Source: Solicoccozyma terricola
Lineage: Eukaryota > Basidiomycota > Tremellomycetes > Filobasidiales > Piskurozymaceae
NCBI GenBank assembly: GCA_001600875.1
Contig: BCLD01000008.1
Span: 335,606 to 399,605 of the forward strand
DNA length: 64,000 bases
Direction: 5' to 3'
Numbering within the stretch: position 1 is the first letter of the stretch; every line of letters begins with the position of its first letter. Position numbers and translations under genes: made by a program. This document shows, one piece after another, positions 15,643-28,626 of this stretch. The notes below the pieces were generated by a model, which had not been told where the DNA came from, searched no databases, and saw nothing but the letters and a program-made list of their open reading frames with translations.

Positions 15643-17819
15643 ATGGACACAAGGATACCCTCATCATGCATCAAACATGCATCTAGAGTCATCCGCAGGG
15701 CTGGATATACACCCTCACGATGGCATACACGATTCTTATCCACCCAACCAGCACCAGCAGAAGCACCGGCAGCAGCACCACCTCAAAAGGTTCAACCAGC
15801 ACCTACATCGAACGCGGACCTCGCAAAGATCATTAGAGATTCTATCAAGGCGAGTCAATAAGTGATGTTACTCACAGTATGAGATAGTCATTCCATTTAC
15901 TTAACAAGTTGGACCTCAAAACCATTCTACAGGCGACAGGCCCGATCCCCATTTCTCGATATATGCAACTATGTCTCTCCCATCCAACCGCTGGATATTA
16001 TACTCGTCAAAGAACAGAATCAACTGATGTATTCGGTGGGAAAGGAGATTTTATAACGTCTCCTGAGATATCTCAGGTTTTTGGAGAGGTGAAAGATTTT
16101 TTTTTTTATAAAGACGAACACCTCGCCATGCTAAGGGCTGATTGAAATCGGAAACTTTGCTCCTTTTGGGAATCAAACAGCTTGTAGCAGTATGGTTGAT
16201 CACTCAATGGCATGCTCAAGGTTCACCTCAAAAAGTTCGATTGATCGAGCTTGGTCCAGGACGAGGAACACTATTAGATGATATACTCAGAGTACGTTCT
16301 TTTCCTCACCCGCCCAATTCTTCCTCTTCCAACGGGATTCTTTTTCAAAACTGAATCATGTATAACCTCACCTATTCAACGCAGACATTCCTATCTATTC
16401 CATCCTTTCCAATCTCCGCACTTGGTTCAATCACACTCATAGAAACATCTCTACCTCTTCGTCAACAACAAGAACGGAAATTGAAAGAGCGAATTAAAAC
16501 ATTTGGAGGACATGCGGATAATGTGATGATTGAATGGGTTGATCATGTTACCGAGGTTGCAGTAGGTGAGTCAAAGGTTTAATTTGCTTCTTGGGTTGTA
16601 AGAGGTGTTGTTGAATCTTTGTGGGCAAATCATTTCAGAACCGGAGATATTCACAATGGTGATAGCACACGAGTTTTTCGATGCGTTGCCGATCAATTTG
16701 TTTCAGGTGGGTTTGTGTTTTTTTCGTAATGGAGATTTCATACAGATGAAACACAAAATTTGACCGCTGATGATGGGATAACGGGGTGTTATGGGAAAAT
16801 TATAGAAGACGGAAGACGGGTTTAGAGAGGTTTATGTCAATGTAGATCAAAATTGGACCACATCATCTTCCAACTCGTAAGTTTGCATATGTATTTTCCA
16901 TTCGCCACGAGGTTTATCTAACAATTCCAAGTTATATCTAACAGTAGCACCTCATCACTTCTCAACTTTGACTCTACTACGAATCCCGTGACGACTACCA
17001 CACAATCTGGCTTGACGTTAGCCTTATCTCGAACACCTACTACCCTCTCCCAGTTCTTGCCATCTACATCACATCGTTTCTCAAAGTTGAAAGTCGATGA
17101 GAGAGTGGAGATATCACCTGAGAGTTGGAATATTATGAGAGGGTTGGGAGAATTGGTTAGGGGTAGGAAAGAAATCGAGTTGATTGGGGATGCGATGAAT
17201 CAGAATGATAAAGGAGGAAAGGAGAAGCAAGTAGAGGAGAAGGGAGTAGGAGGAGCAGGATTGATCATGGATTATGGAACGAATGGTTTTTCTAGTAATT
17301 CATTTAGGGTGAGAACAGGAACGACGTGTTTGATAATGTAGAAGGACTACAAAGCTGATTTTTTTTTTCTTTCTTTCCATCTTCCTACAAAACTTTCTAT
17401 AGGCCTTCCGGAAACATCAGATAGTCAACGTATTTGATGATCCAGGATCGGCAGATTTGACTGCCAATGTCGACTTTGCATATCTTGGCGAGTCATTAGC
17501 AGGAGTTGGTGGGTTTCCCTGCCCCCTCGTTGGCTTGTTACTAGACGATCATCTTTTGTTGATGATTATTTCAAACTCTTCGATAGCCGTTCCTCATGGT
17601 CCCATTTCCCAGAGAGATTTCCTCATTTCCCTTGGTCTTGCACCTCGGTTAGATCGCTTACTCCAGTCAGCCACGACGCGCGAACGGAAACTTGATATCG
17701 CACAAGCGGCGAAGCGGCTGGTCGATGAGAATGGGATGGGTGGAGAGTACCAGTTTATGGGTGTTACACCTGAGGGTGTTGATCAGGTTTATCCGTTTGT
17801 AGTTGAGAAGAAAGATTGA
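15643..17819 (+). CDS. Protein arginine methyltransferase NDUFAF7-like, mitochondrial complex I assembly factor (MidA family)
   Basis: SAM-dependent methyltransferase that dimethylates an arginine of the 49-kDa complex I subunit during assembly; mitochondrial matrix. The N-terminus MDTRIPSSCIKHASRVIRRA and WHTRFLST is a clear presequence. Then ATGPIPISRYMQLCLSHPTA GYY with GDFITSPEISQVFGE, the SAM loop LIELGPGRGTLLDDILR, EIFTMVIAHEFFDALPINLF, MDYGTNGFSSNSFR (family GYG-like motif) and the closing NVDFAYLGESLAG, with ISLGLAPRLDRLL and FMGVTPEGVDQVYPF. About nine exons. The first intron (15850-15932) uses a GC donor (AAG|GCGAGT) and CTACAG acceptor; this is the only join that restores SIKATGPIPIS in frame. 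Presence of this factor suggests the organism retains respiratory complex I. Confidence 0.92.
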
Positions 17820-17831
17820 TCATCGTTGTTG

Positions 17832-18543
17832 TTACCGATTTCGTCGTCTTGGTGATGCCGATCTCGCCCTCGAGCTCCCTTTCTTCTCCTCCTCTCTCTC
17901 TTCCCCGTCTTTCTTCCACACCAACTTCCTCGCGCACCTGTTACAAAGCTTCACTTTCACCAACGCACTCTTCCTCTCTCCACCTTCCTCATACGCGAAT
18001 GGTAGCTCAAAAGCCGTCAAACGTGGGGCTGGAAGGTTCGTCGGAATGTGGTAAACGCATCGTAATGATCCACAAGTGTCTTCCCCGATAGATGAGACGA
18101 CCTCGTCTCCTGTTCGCCATCGAAGCGCTATTCGACCGGATTTATAGTGCTTGAGATCGATCTATGAGAGGAGAAAGAGGTAGGCGCGGTAGGCGTCAGA
18201 TACGTGATGGATCAGATATATGGGGTACGACCTACCAGAGCATACTCCTTGAACAACTTGGATTCGTAGCTTCGTGCAACGCGCTCTTCCCATGAAACGG
18301 TAGCTGGATCTTCATCTTCTCGTATGAATCTGTTGCAGATGATGTTCAGAAACGGACACCGACGGGCGTAAACACGCAACACACCTACCTCAGATTCTCC
18401 TTCAACACGTCCAGCTCTGTCTTTCCTCGATTAGTGACCGTACGATCCTCATTTCTTCCATAAATGGCGACTTGTCGTTTCTCTCGCTCGTAGGCGGTCG
18501 TCCCGCCGAGATCGTGTCGCGAGGACCTCGGGATAGCAGACAT
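17832..18543 (-). CDS. FRA10AC1-family nuclear protein
   Basis: Three exons: ATG at 18541-18543 to about 18391, about 18336-18232, and about 18165-17832. The product begins MSAIPRSSRHDLGGTTAYER and continues with TVTNRGKTELDVLKENLR, FIREDEDPATVSWEERVARS, YESKLFKEYAL, IDLKHYKSGRIALRWRTGDE. The C-terminal part has ELPFAYEEGGERKSALVKVK then LCNRCARKL and ends in a basic Ser/Arg tail. These match the human FRA10AC1 order (KLFKEYxxxDLxxYKxxxxxxRWR ... C-G ... Y-x-E-x-G-E-x-K-x-A-L-V-K-L-C-x-x-C). Cys pairs (TCGSLRC and CNRC) probably bind zinc. The human protein is spliceosome-associated; the family is absent from budding yeast, which is established as far as I know. The first exon is in a different frame from the longest open frame on that strand, so ORF-only annotation would miss it. 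Confidence 0.85.
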
Positions 18544-18771
18544 TGTTGCGTTGTCGTTGAGGACAGTAATTGACTGACTAGGTTGGGTGTCGACATTGCC
18601 AACGCGTCACGTGACACGTCGTTGGGATTTCTTGCCACTGACCATATATCGTCCAACTAGATCTTACTAGTTGACATAACTAACAGTATTTGCGCCGGCA
18701 CGCTCAGACACGCGTGTCATTGCAGAAAGGGCCGAGTCCATTGCAGACCACCGAGCGATTTCGCAAAATCA

Positions 18772-20127
18772 TCACAATCCCCAAAGTCCCCACTCTTTAG
18801 CTTCCCTTGTCCCTTCGTCTTCTTCTTCGATGCCACGCAATATCCTCTCGCCTACAAAACGCAACCGATCGTCAGCTCTTGCCTTTTCAAAATAGCGTGC
18901 ATAATTACTCACGCTCCTTATCATTCTCTGACCGCTGCCCTCTGCACTCTCCTTTTGGGCATGCAGGTACTAGGATGAATTTTCGATGACCGGTAGAAGC
19001 ACGATCGTCTCCACAGAGGAGATGACTGGTCGGAAGACACTTGAGGGTAATAGATGCCGTCGTTTCTTCGTCCGCGATATCGAATAGTATTTGGAAGTCA
19101 GACTCAGGAAAAGCGGGGTGATTGTTCCAGCGCATTACGTCAATCTCGACGAAGGAATAGTGGACGATCTCTCGTTGAGGCAACCACTCGAGATTCCTGT
19201 GCAACGTAGATGAGAAGATGACTTTCTGGAGAGACGACAGATCTACCACCATCTTGCTTCCTTTGTCACAGGTCCAAAACGCAGAGTATTCTCTAAAAAA
19301 TATCTCCCGAATACGAAATCTGGGGAGAAATTGCTACAGTTCAAGGGAGAACAACGGGGTGATTTTTCAGCACCTACATGCGAAAGAGTCCCAATCCTAC
19401 CAATTTACGCTCCGACACAGTGACGATGACAGACTGATCCAAGTAATCTAACACCGTCTCCGGTAATTTTGTCCCCTTTCGACCTCGGTTTGCTGCCTTC
19501 AAATCTTTCTTGATCCGCTTCTCTAGCAATGTGATGTATTTGTCTGCCTTTTCCGCAAATAAATATCCCCCGCTCCTTTTTCCCGAAGAACAGAATTCCA
19601 GTTTGCGGACGTGCTTGAAATAGATAGTGGGCGTCTTGGAGAGGAACGAGTAATAGGCAGTGGCGCTACTGATGGACACATTTGCGTACAGATGATGGAT
19701 GCCGATTTCTTTGATCACTTTGCAAGTTCGGAGGAGGGGAACGGGAGACTCGCTATATGATAGGTGCAGAGAGGGTTCAGTGGTTGGTTGTCCGTGAGCA
19801 TACCCGAATCACGCACTCTCGGCCCCTGGTAACCATGAACTCCTCTATGATCATGCTCATAACCAACTGTGGCAGTTTCATCTCTATTTGCGGGTTCGCT
19901 TTGGTGCGTAGGTCGTCCCACAGCGTGGATCGTCGATAGCGGGCAGGCTTGTCGATAGGAACGGGAGTGCAAGCAGCGGACGGGCTGTTGCTAGTGGATG
20001 CAGTGGCTGAAGCATTGATGGAGGGAGTGGCTGAGCCTTCGGCGAGTGTACTGAGCGATGTGATATCGGACTCGCTTGTAGTTTGAGGACAAGGCGAGTC
20101 GAGAGCAGTGGAGGGACTTTCTGACAT
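18772..20127 (-). CDS. F-box-like protein of unknown specificity
   Basis: Starts MSESPSTALDSPCPQTTSES, a Ser/Thr-rich leader, then an F-box-like segment with NPQIEMKLPQLVMSMIIEEF. An intron (donor GTATGC, acceptor ATATAG) joins into SPVPLLRTCKVIKEIGIHHL then YANVSISSATAYYSFLSKTP and KHVRKLEFCS, a layout typical of fungal F-box-like proteins where strand-turn-helix repeats follow. A later exon has VVDLSSLQKVIFSSTLHRNL and WLPQREIVHYSFVEIDVMRW. A last intron (donor GTGAGT at about 18915, branch GCTGAC, acceptor TTTGTAG) adds RERILRGIEEEDEGTREAKE and a stop at 18772-18774. Likely a substrate adaptor of an SCF-type ligase, inferred only from layout. Confidence 0.7.
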
Positions 20128-20317
20128 GGTGATGGATGATGATGTTGCACTGGCAGGATAGTCATGAACACGGTCCTTCGGTCGACAACCTCGACGACCT
20201 TGACGACCGTTCCTGGTTTGTTTGTTGACTCATGATGACGCGTCTCTATCACTTTCATTAACAGCATATCATATGTCGTTTCTTCAATGTTGGTACAGAC
20301 TTCCCCCGACCACTCCC

Positions 20318-22494
<2,177 letters not shown>

Positions 22495-22900
22495 GATAGC
22501 TTAGAACGTGAACGTCCAATGAGTTTGGTACTTTGCGGGGGCGGTCGACTTGCGAGTGATGATGCAGACGAGGTAGGTATGTGCAGCTAGTGTTTTGTCA
22601 CGGTAGCACTGCTCTGTGTTGATGGGGATTGGTGTATGGTGTATGGTGTGGTGATTGACGATATGGACCACTAAGCGTTGCCTGTCCACCTCCCTCCCGA
22701 TTACATAATCACTCCCTCCCCCCCTCGTCGTCTCCAGGGCGGGGAGGAAGGAATGACGTGCACCTGGCCTGTAGCAAGTCCATCCCATCACCATCGCAGA
22801 GGGTAGAACAGCCGTCCCAGTTCAGATCCCACTTCCACTTCCACATCTATCTTTTGATCGCTAGCTAGGTCTAAACTTCGACTATCGATCAGTTTCCAAG
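22495..22900. promoter_or_regulatory. Shared divergent upstream region of RPT1 and VMA1
   Basis: 406 bp between the two start codons. It contains a direct repeat TGGTGTATGGTGTATGGTGTGG near 22630-22652. No other motif is confidently recognised. Confidence 0.5.
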
Positions 22901-25900
22901 ATGGTCAGTTCAAGTTCATCGTACCTCCTATCGGATGAGTATTCATACTGATAGGTCATTGCATATTGTTGAACAGGCTGGAGCTCTTCAGAACGCAAAG
23001 AGGGATCTCCCAAAGGTGTGTGTGTAGAGCACATACCGAGCGTATCGTATACAATCACTGATATTTCGAACATACTTTCACTCGATCTTCATTCTTTCCT
23101 ACCGCTTTCTCTAACATCTATCCTCCATCTCCACCCCTTGCTCCATCCTCGGGACAACCATCTCCACATATCCCCATACCCCCGTATCTCCACCTAGATC
23201 CGAGATGAAGATCGTGAAACCCTCTTCGGATCTGTATTCGGTGTCTCAGGACCGGTAGTCATCGCGGAGAATATGAGAGGAGCGAGTATGTACGAGTTGG
23301 TGAGTTGTTGGATTGAGATTGTGGGGGATTTTTCTGAGAATGCCTGTGATGGGGAGGGAAGGAAAGTGATAGGATAGTGGAGTGATGTAAGGGTATTGGA
23401 ATGGGAAGGGGGGGTGAGATGGGGGGGGGGGGGGTCCGCGAGCATACCTGATTATCATTGATAGGTCAGACGAATGACGGATGGATGGGACATTTCTCTG
23501 GGTTCATGCAACATGGATCTGATTGTTGTTCAGCTGGTAGTTGAAGATGATGGAGAACGGCCGTGCTTATAATCTAATAGCTCTGCATGATATCTGGGAT
23601 ATCCTTTGAGAGCGTCGAAGGTTGTTCTTGAAATGGATCAATCTGAAATTGTGAGACGGTCTGCTCTAAATGAAATTTCAACATAGAAGATTCTGAGATT
23701 CAGTAGAGTTGGCCTATGGACACGCTGGATATATGAAGAATACGGTGGCTTGGCGATGATGGGACGAGCGGGAGGTAGGATGACATGGGCGGATCTGGAT
23801 AGCTGTCCGATAACGTGTTTCCCAGAGAATAACGGTTGGGAGAAAAACAAACTTGGATCTGGAGTGCTGGACTATCGACATTTGATGGGAATGGCGGTCA
23901 CTGATGATTATCTCCGAAATACTTCGCTGGTCGTTAGGTCCGAGTCGGTCACGAAGAGCTGGTTGGAGGTACGTCCAATCCACGGTTTTATTCCGGTTTC
24001 ACAATCGTCTCATCACTAAACGCCCGCCACGAAACCCACAGAGGTCATCCGTATCGACGCCGACAAAGCTACAATCCAAGTTTATGAAGAGACTTCCGGT
24101 GTTACCATTGGAGATCCAGTTTTAAGGACTCAAAAGCCTTTGAGTGTAGAGTTGGGTCCTGGATTGATGGAAAACATCTACGAGTGAGCTTGTAGAACGA
24201 TCGGGATTTCTCGTAAAATGCGGGGACTAAAGCTCAAGGTTTTGAACGATTTGTCCCTTTCTTTTTTTCTAGTGGTATTCAAAGACCTCTAAAAGCTATT
24301 CAGGAAAAGTCTCAGAGTATTTATATCCCTCGTGGTATTAACACCGATGCATTGAGTCGTGAATTGAAGTGGGATTTCAAGCCAGGACAGTTCAAGGTCA
24401 GTAAATGGGGGTTTTTCCTACTTTGCTGCTGGTGTGCGCTGACTCGGTCCAATTCCAAAACCTTAGGTTGGAGATCATTTGTCCGGCGGTTGCATCTTTG
24501 GAACAACCTGGGAGAACTCTTTAGTCGACAATCACAAGGTCATGGTTCCTCCACGAGTGATGGGTACTATTACAAACATCTCCGAGGCCGGTAGTTACAC
24601 TGTCGATGTGAGTACTCCTTTTTTGCTCATCAATGCCGTACAGCATCTGACAGTCTTTCCGACTCGCTCTCTAGGACGTGGTTTGTGAGGTCGAATTCGA
24701 AGGGAAGACAACAGAACTCAAAATGATGCATGTTTGGCCTGTTCGAGCTCCTAGGCCTTATGTTGAGAAGCAAACTTTGGCGCACCCGCTTCTTACTGGG
24801 TAAGTAGCGGCGGCGGGGGTTTGAAAGGGACAGCTCGGCGTTGACTGTTTCTCGAACACTGTAGTCAACGAGTTCTGGACGCTTTGTTCCCATCGGCGCA
24901 GGGTGGAACCAGTACGTGTTGAATGGGCTTGGCTTCAAGATGTCTTTACATGCTGACCTGGAGAGTGTGTTCTATCTAACGCATCTTAGTGTGCATCCCT
25001 GGTGCTTTCGGCTGGTATGTTCCGAGTGCTCGTATGGCTGTATTGCAACTGATCATGAGTTTGACAATTCTCCAGCGGTAAGACCGTTATCAGGTATGTC
25101 TCTTCAGTTGGATGTTTCGTGACAACACACTGATAGGTTCTCTTTGTCATCACCCTCCAGTCAAGCGCTGTCGTGAGTAAAGTCTCTGCATGTATCGTGA
25201 TGGTGTTGTCGAACTCCGCATTCTTATAACAGCAAATACTCCAATTCAACCCGAGTCGTCTATGTCGGATGTGGCGAGCGGTAAGTGTCAAGTTTCCCAT
25301 GTCCGCCTGCATACATACTCTTGCTAACCTTCCCTCACGTAGTGGTAACGAGATGGCTGAAGTTTTGGCTGAGGTTAGTGATCTTATCCACCGCGACCCG
25401 CCTTGCGCTAATCTTTTTCGATTTTTCGCAGTTCCCGGAGCTCGAGCTTGAGACGGCAGATGGCCGCAAGGAGCCTATCATGAAGCGAACGTGTTTGATT
25501 GCCAATACGTGAGTGGAGGGTTCTGATCGCGCAGTTCACCACCTTTCTGATCGTCTATATCGCCTCTTATTAGCTCCAACATGCCCGTGTCGTGGGTGAC
25601 AGCTTTTACGTTACTGCTAGATTACTTGCTGATAATATTTATGCACCAGGGCACGAGAAGCTTCGATTTACACTGGTGGGTTGCGCGATCGGCTTGTGAA
25701 TGCATCGGCACTGATGTTACGTCGCAATCAGGTATCACTGTCGCCGAGTGGATGCGAGACCAGGGAGAAGGTGGGTCTCGAGCGACGTGTTTCCCCTTCC
25801 GTGCTCAAAGCTGATGTCGAATTTGATACGCTGTCTCTAGACGTTGCAATGATGGCTGATAGTAGTTCCCGATGGGCCGAGTGAGAACTGCGTAGGCGGA

Positions 25901-27614
25901 CACGCTCATTCCGTTGTCTAATCGTACCCATCCCATTCGCAGAGCATTGCGAGAGGTCTCTGGTCGATTGGGAGAGATGCCCGCTGATTCAGGTTATCCT
26001 GCAAGTCTCTCCAAAGTGTGCTTCTACGAGAATGAATACTAACAGCAGTCTACTCCGTCTGGGTCCCACAAAATGTTGTCTGGTCTTCTAGGCGTACTTG
26101 GGTAAGTCCCTGGCTTTCTCCGAGTTGTGTTTCAATGTCCATCTGACGTGTTCCTTCGATCATTCCAAATTACCAGGTGCTAAATTGGGTGAGGCTTAGT
26201 TCCGTGTTGAATCTGCTCCGTTTTTACTCAAGCTGACTGTTTACTTACTTTATCGTAGCTTCCTTCTACGAGCGAGCTGGTAAGGTGAAGTGTCTTGGAA
26301 GCCCAGATAGGATGGGATCCGTTTCCATCGTTGGCGCGTGAGTCTTGACGGTCTTACGCGGTGCATGTCGCACAAGAGTTGACGCATCTTAATTTGACTG
26401 CTCGTGCAGTGTATCACCTCCGTGCGTTTGACTGAAAACGGCGACCCCTCCATCGTCTAACCTTTTCTTGTCTTCTCGAACAGAGGTGGTGATTTCTCAG
26501 ACCCTGTCACTGCTTCCACGCTTGGTATCGTGCAGGTCTTGTGAGTGACGATTGTTTCACTTTGGAGAAAGACAAGCCTGACCCCAAATTATATCGTTTC
26601 AGCTGGGGTTTGGACAAGAAGGTCCGTCGATACCGTTCTATGATAGTCTCAACAGGGCGACTGATGCCATCCACGTTTTGCTCTTGGACAGCTCGCGCAA
26701 AGGAAACATTTCCCCTCTGTGTAAGTGGCTAACCTCGCTTGATAATGTTTACGCTTACCAAAACAATCCCATAACAATCCACCACTTGCTGGCTCAGCAA
26801 TGTCAAGTGAGCCTTGCCGCATGGTCGTCTCGTCGTGGAGCATAGCTGAAACGATCACGTCCACTTCAACAGCATCTCCTATTCCAAGTACCAGCCATTC
26901 CTTCAAGGATATTACGACCGAGAGTGGCCAGGTTTCACGGACGACCGCTCCAAGGCCAAGGAGATCCTGCAAAAGGAAAACGAGCTTTCCGAGATCGTCC
27001 AGTTGGTCGGAAAGAGTGCTTTGGGAGAGGCCGATAAGGTGGGGGGCATGGCATTGAATGCGTCAAAATCGCATTTCCTCATACATTTCTCCTTCCAGGT
27101 CACCCTTGAGCTCGCCAGGATGTTGAGCGATGATTTCCTTCAGCAGGTGGGAAATGGCCGGCGCTTTCTTCCCTTTTAGCATCCCATACTGATCTTCTCC
27201 ACTCGCAGAACGGTCTCGCGCCGTACGACGCGAACTGTCCGATGTTCAAGACCTCTGGGATGCTTCACAACTACATGACGTTCCACCGGGAGGCCGTCAA
27301 GGCTGTGGAGAACGACGTCACATGGGCAAGGGTGAGGCGACGCAAGGGGGCAAGCTTGATATATTTGTTAGCCACCCCTCTAACGATTTGTCCGTACACC
27401 ACAGATCCGTGATTCAGCATCGGATATAATCTTCCAACTCAGTCAGCAGAAATTCGAGGTACGTGATGATGCATCCATGAGGGTCGCAGGGAGTATCACT
27501 GAGCAATCCCATCCTCTACAGGACCCCACCACTAACTCTCGCGAAGATATCGAGAAGAATTTAGAGTCTTTGAACACGCAGATCGTGGAGAAGTTTAGGG
27601 AGATGCTGGAGTAG
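22901..27614 (+). CDS. VMA1: V-type proton ATPase catalytic subunit A
   Basis: Nucleotide-hydrolysing subunit of the V1 sector that powers vacuolar and Golgi acidification. By my reading about 33 coding exons. The first is the ATG alone (22901-22903, donor GTCAGT), joined to [13 protein letters not shown] and [20 protein letters not shown]. Landmarks: [40 protein letters not shown], the non-homologous region [21 protein letters not shown]-loop GAFGCGKT (split by an intron), [60 protein letters not shown] and a C-terminus [25 protein letters not shown]. Very small exons occur at 25161-25172, 25574-25588, 26092-26101, 26177-26188, 26410-26421 and 26798-26806. The intron at 26001-26091 uses a GC donor. 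One intron (23300-23937) is 638 nt. No intein is present at the GCGERGNEM site that holds the yeast VMA1 intein. Confidence 0.96.
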
Positions 27615-28131
27615 GAAGGACCGAGCCGGGGGTTAGGATTCTGAATATTTGTAGATTCCATAGAACATCGATATTTGACCTCTATTTCGGAGCCCCACTT
27701 ACACCGGTTGGTAGAGTGCTTCCCCCCGCACTGCTTTGTCTGCTTTCTCTCGACCCCGGCAAGCCTTCACATATACCACCCCGATCTTCGGTCGCGACCC
27801 GTGATTCGTTTCAGCGGTAGCCCTGGAGCTGCGTCTTCTGCGACAACACGGATAAGCAAGACAGTCTACATACATCCCAGACCAGCACAAATCGTGTAGC
27901 TGTAAAGCGGTGTTAGAAACGCACGGGGTTACTGACGAAGGTCTAGAACGATGGTTTCACAGATTCCGCGCGGATACGTGCCCATTTTCCCATCGTCTCA
28001 TCCGCGAGGTATCAACGGTTCGCTGGGCCTTCTTATAGCTGGGGTATTCCAAAGAACGACTGGCATATCGTTATTTCACACCAAACACCAAAACCACAAA
28101 CCAATCCACCACCACAACAGCACTTTAAACC
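27615..28131. other. Intergenic region VMA1 / zinc-ribbon gene
   Basis: About 520 bp with no gene, repeat or RNA recognised. Confidence 0.5.
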
Positions 28132-28626
28132 ATGCGTCGCCGTCCACTTCTCGCCACCGCTGTCGTCGTTGGCGCCTCTCGTAGTGCTGCTAGACACGAG
28201 GTGTCGAAACAGCAACAAGCGCAAGAACAAGCGTTGAACACCCAAGCGAGATATGAGATGGAAGCTCAACAGAGTGCTGCTCGTGATAAGAAGATCGCGG
28301 ATGATGCTGCAGCAGCTGCGTTGGCGACTCGAGCTGCAGAAGACCGCGCTCGTGAGCAACAGTATCAGCAACAAGGTGGTTATCCTCAACAGCAAGGTGG
28401 TTATCCTCAGCAGGGTTATCCTCAGCAGGGTTATCCTCAGCAGCAGGGTTATCCTCAACAGCCGCAGGGTTATCCGCAACAACAGCAAGCGCCGCCTCAG
28501 TTCGCAGGCGACCAGGCACCCCCTGTTGGAGGATCGGGAAAGCCAAAGTTTTGTGCTGGTTGTGGACATCGTCTTTCTGAAGGTGTAAGATTCTGTGGAG
28601 AGTGTGGGACTCAAGTTCAAGGATAA
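28132..28626 (+). CDS. Small protein with YPQQ repeats and a C-terminal zinc ribbon
   Basis: Intronless, 164 residues. The N-terminus MRRRPLLATAVVVGASRSAA is a short basic-hydrophobic segment that could be a membrane anchor or a mitochondrial-type signal. Then a Gln/Ala-rich probable helix (QQQAQEQALNTQARYEMEAQ, ADDAAAAALATRAAEDRARE), a disordered repeat block of YPQQ/GGYPQQ units (bases about 28375-28500), and at the end a zinc ribbon with two CxxC pairs, KFCAGCGHRLSEGVRFCGEC then GTQVQG. This 'repeat plus terminal zinc ribbon' form is widespread in bacteria and seen in some fungi; function unknown. It is one of very few intronless genes in the window, which could mean recent origin or transfer, but base composition is not obviously different. 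Confidence 0.82.
   Translation: MRRRPLLATAVVVGASRSAARHEVSKQQQAQEQALNTQARYEMEAQQSAARDKKIADDAAAAALATRAAEDRAREQQYQQQGGYPQQQGGYPQQGYPQQGYPQQQGYPQQPQGYPQQQQAPPQFAGDQAPPVGGSGKPKFCAGCGHRLSEGVRFCGECGTQVQG
28375..28500 (+). repeat. Coding repeat encoding YPQQ units
   Basis: Degenerate 12-24 bp units of the form GGTTATCCTCAGCAG in the zinc-ribbon gene. All variation is in multiples of three bases. Confidence 0.85.

Noticed and set aside
23540..23700. Possible C/D snoRNA in the long VMA1 intron
   Set aside because: Box-like ATGATGG and CTGA exist but no terminal stem pairs around them; chance matches are likely.
22901..27614. Possible VMA1 intein as in Saccharomyces
   Set aside because: The insertion site VGC/GERGNEM is interrupted only by an ordinary short intron after GER; there is no LAGLIDADG or Hint domain.
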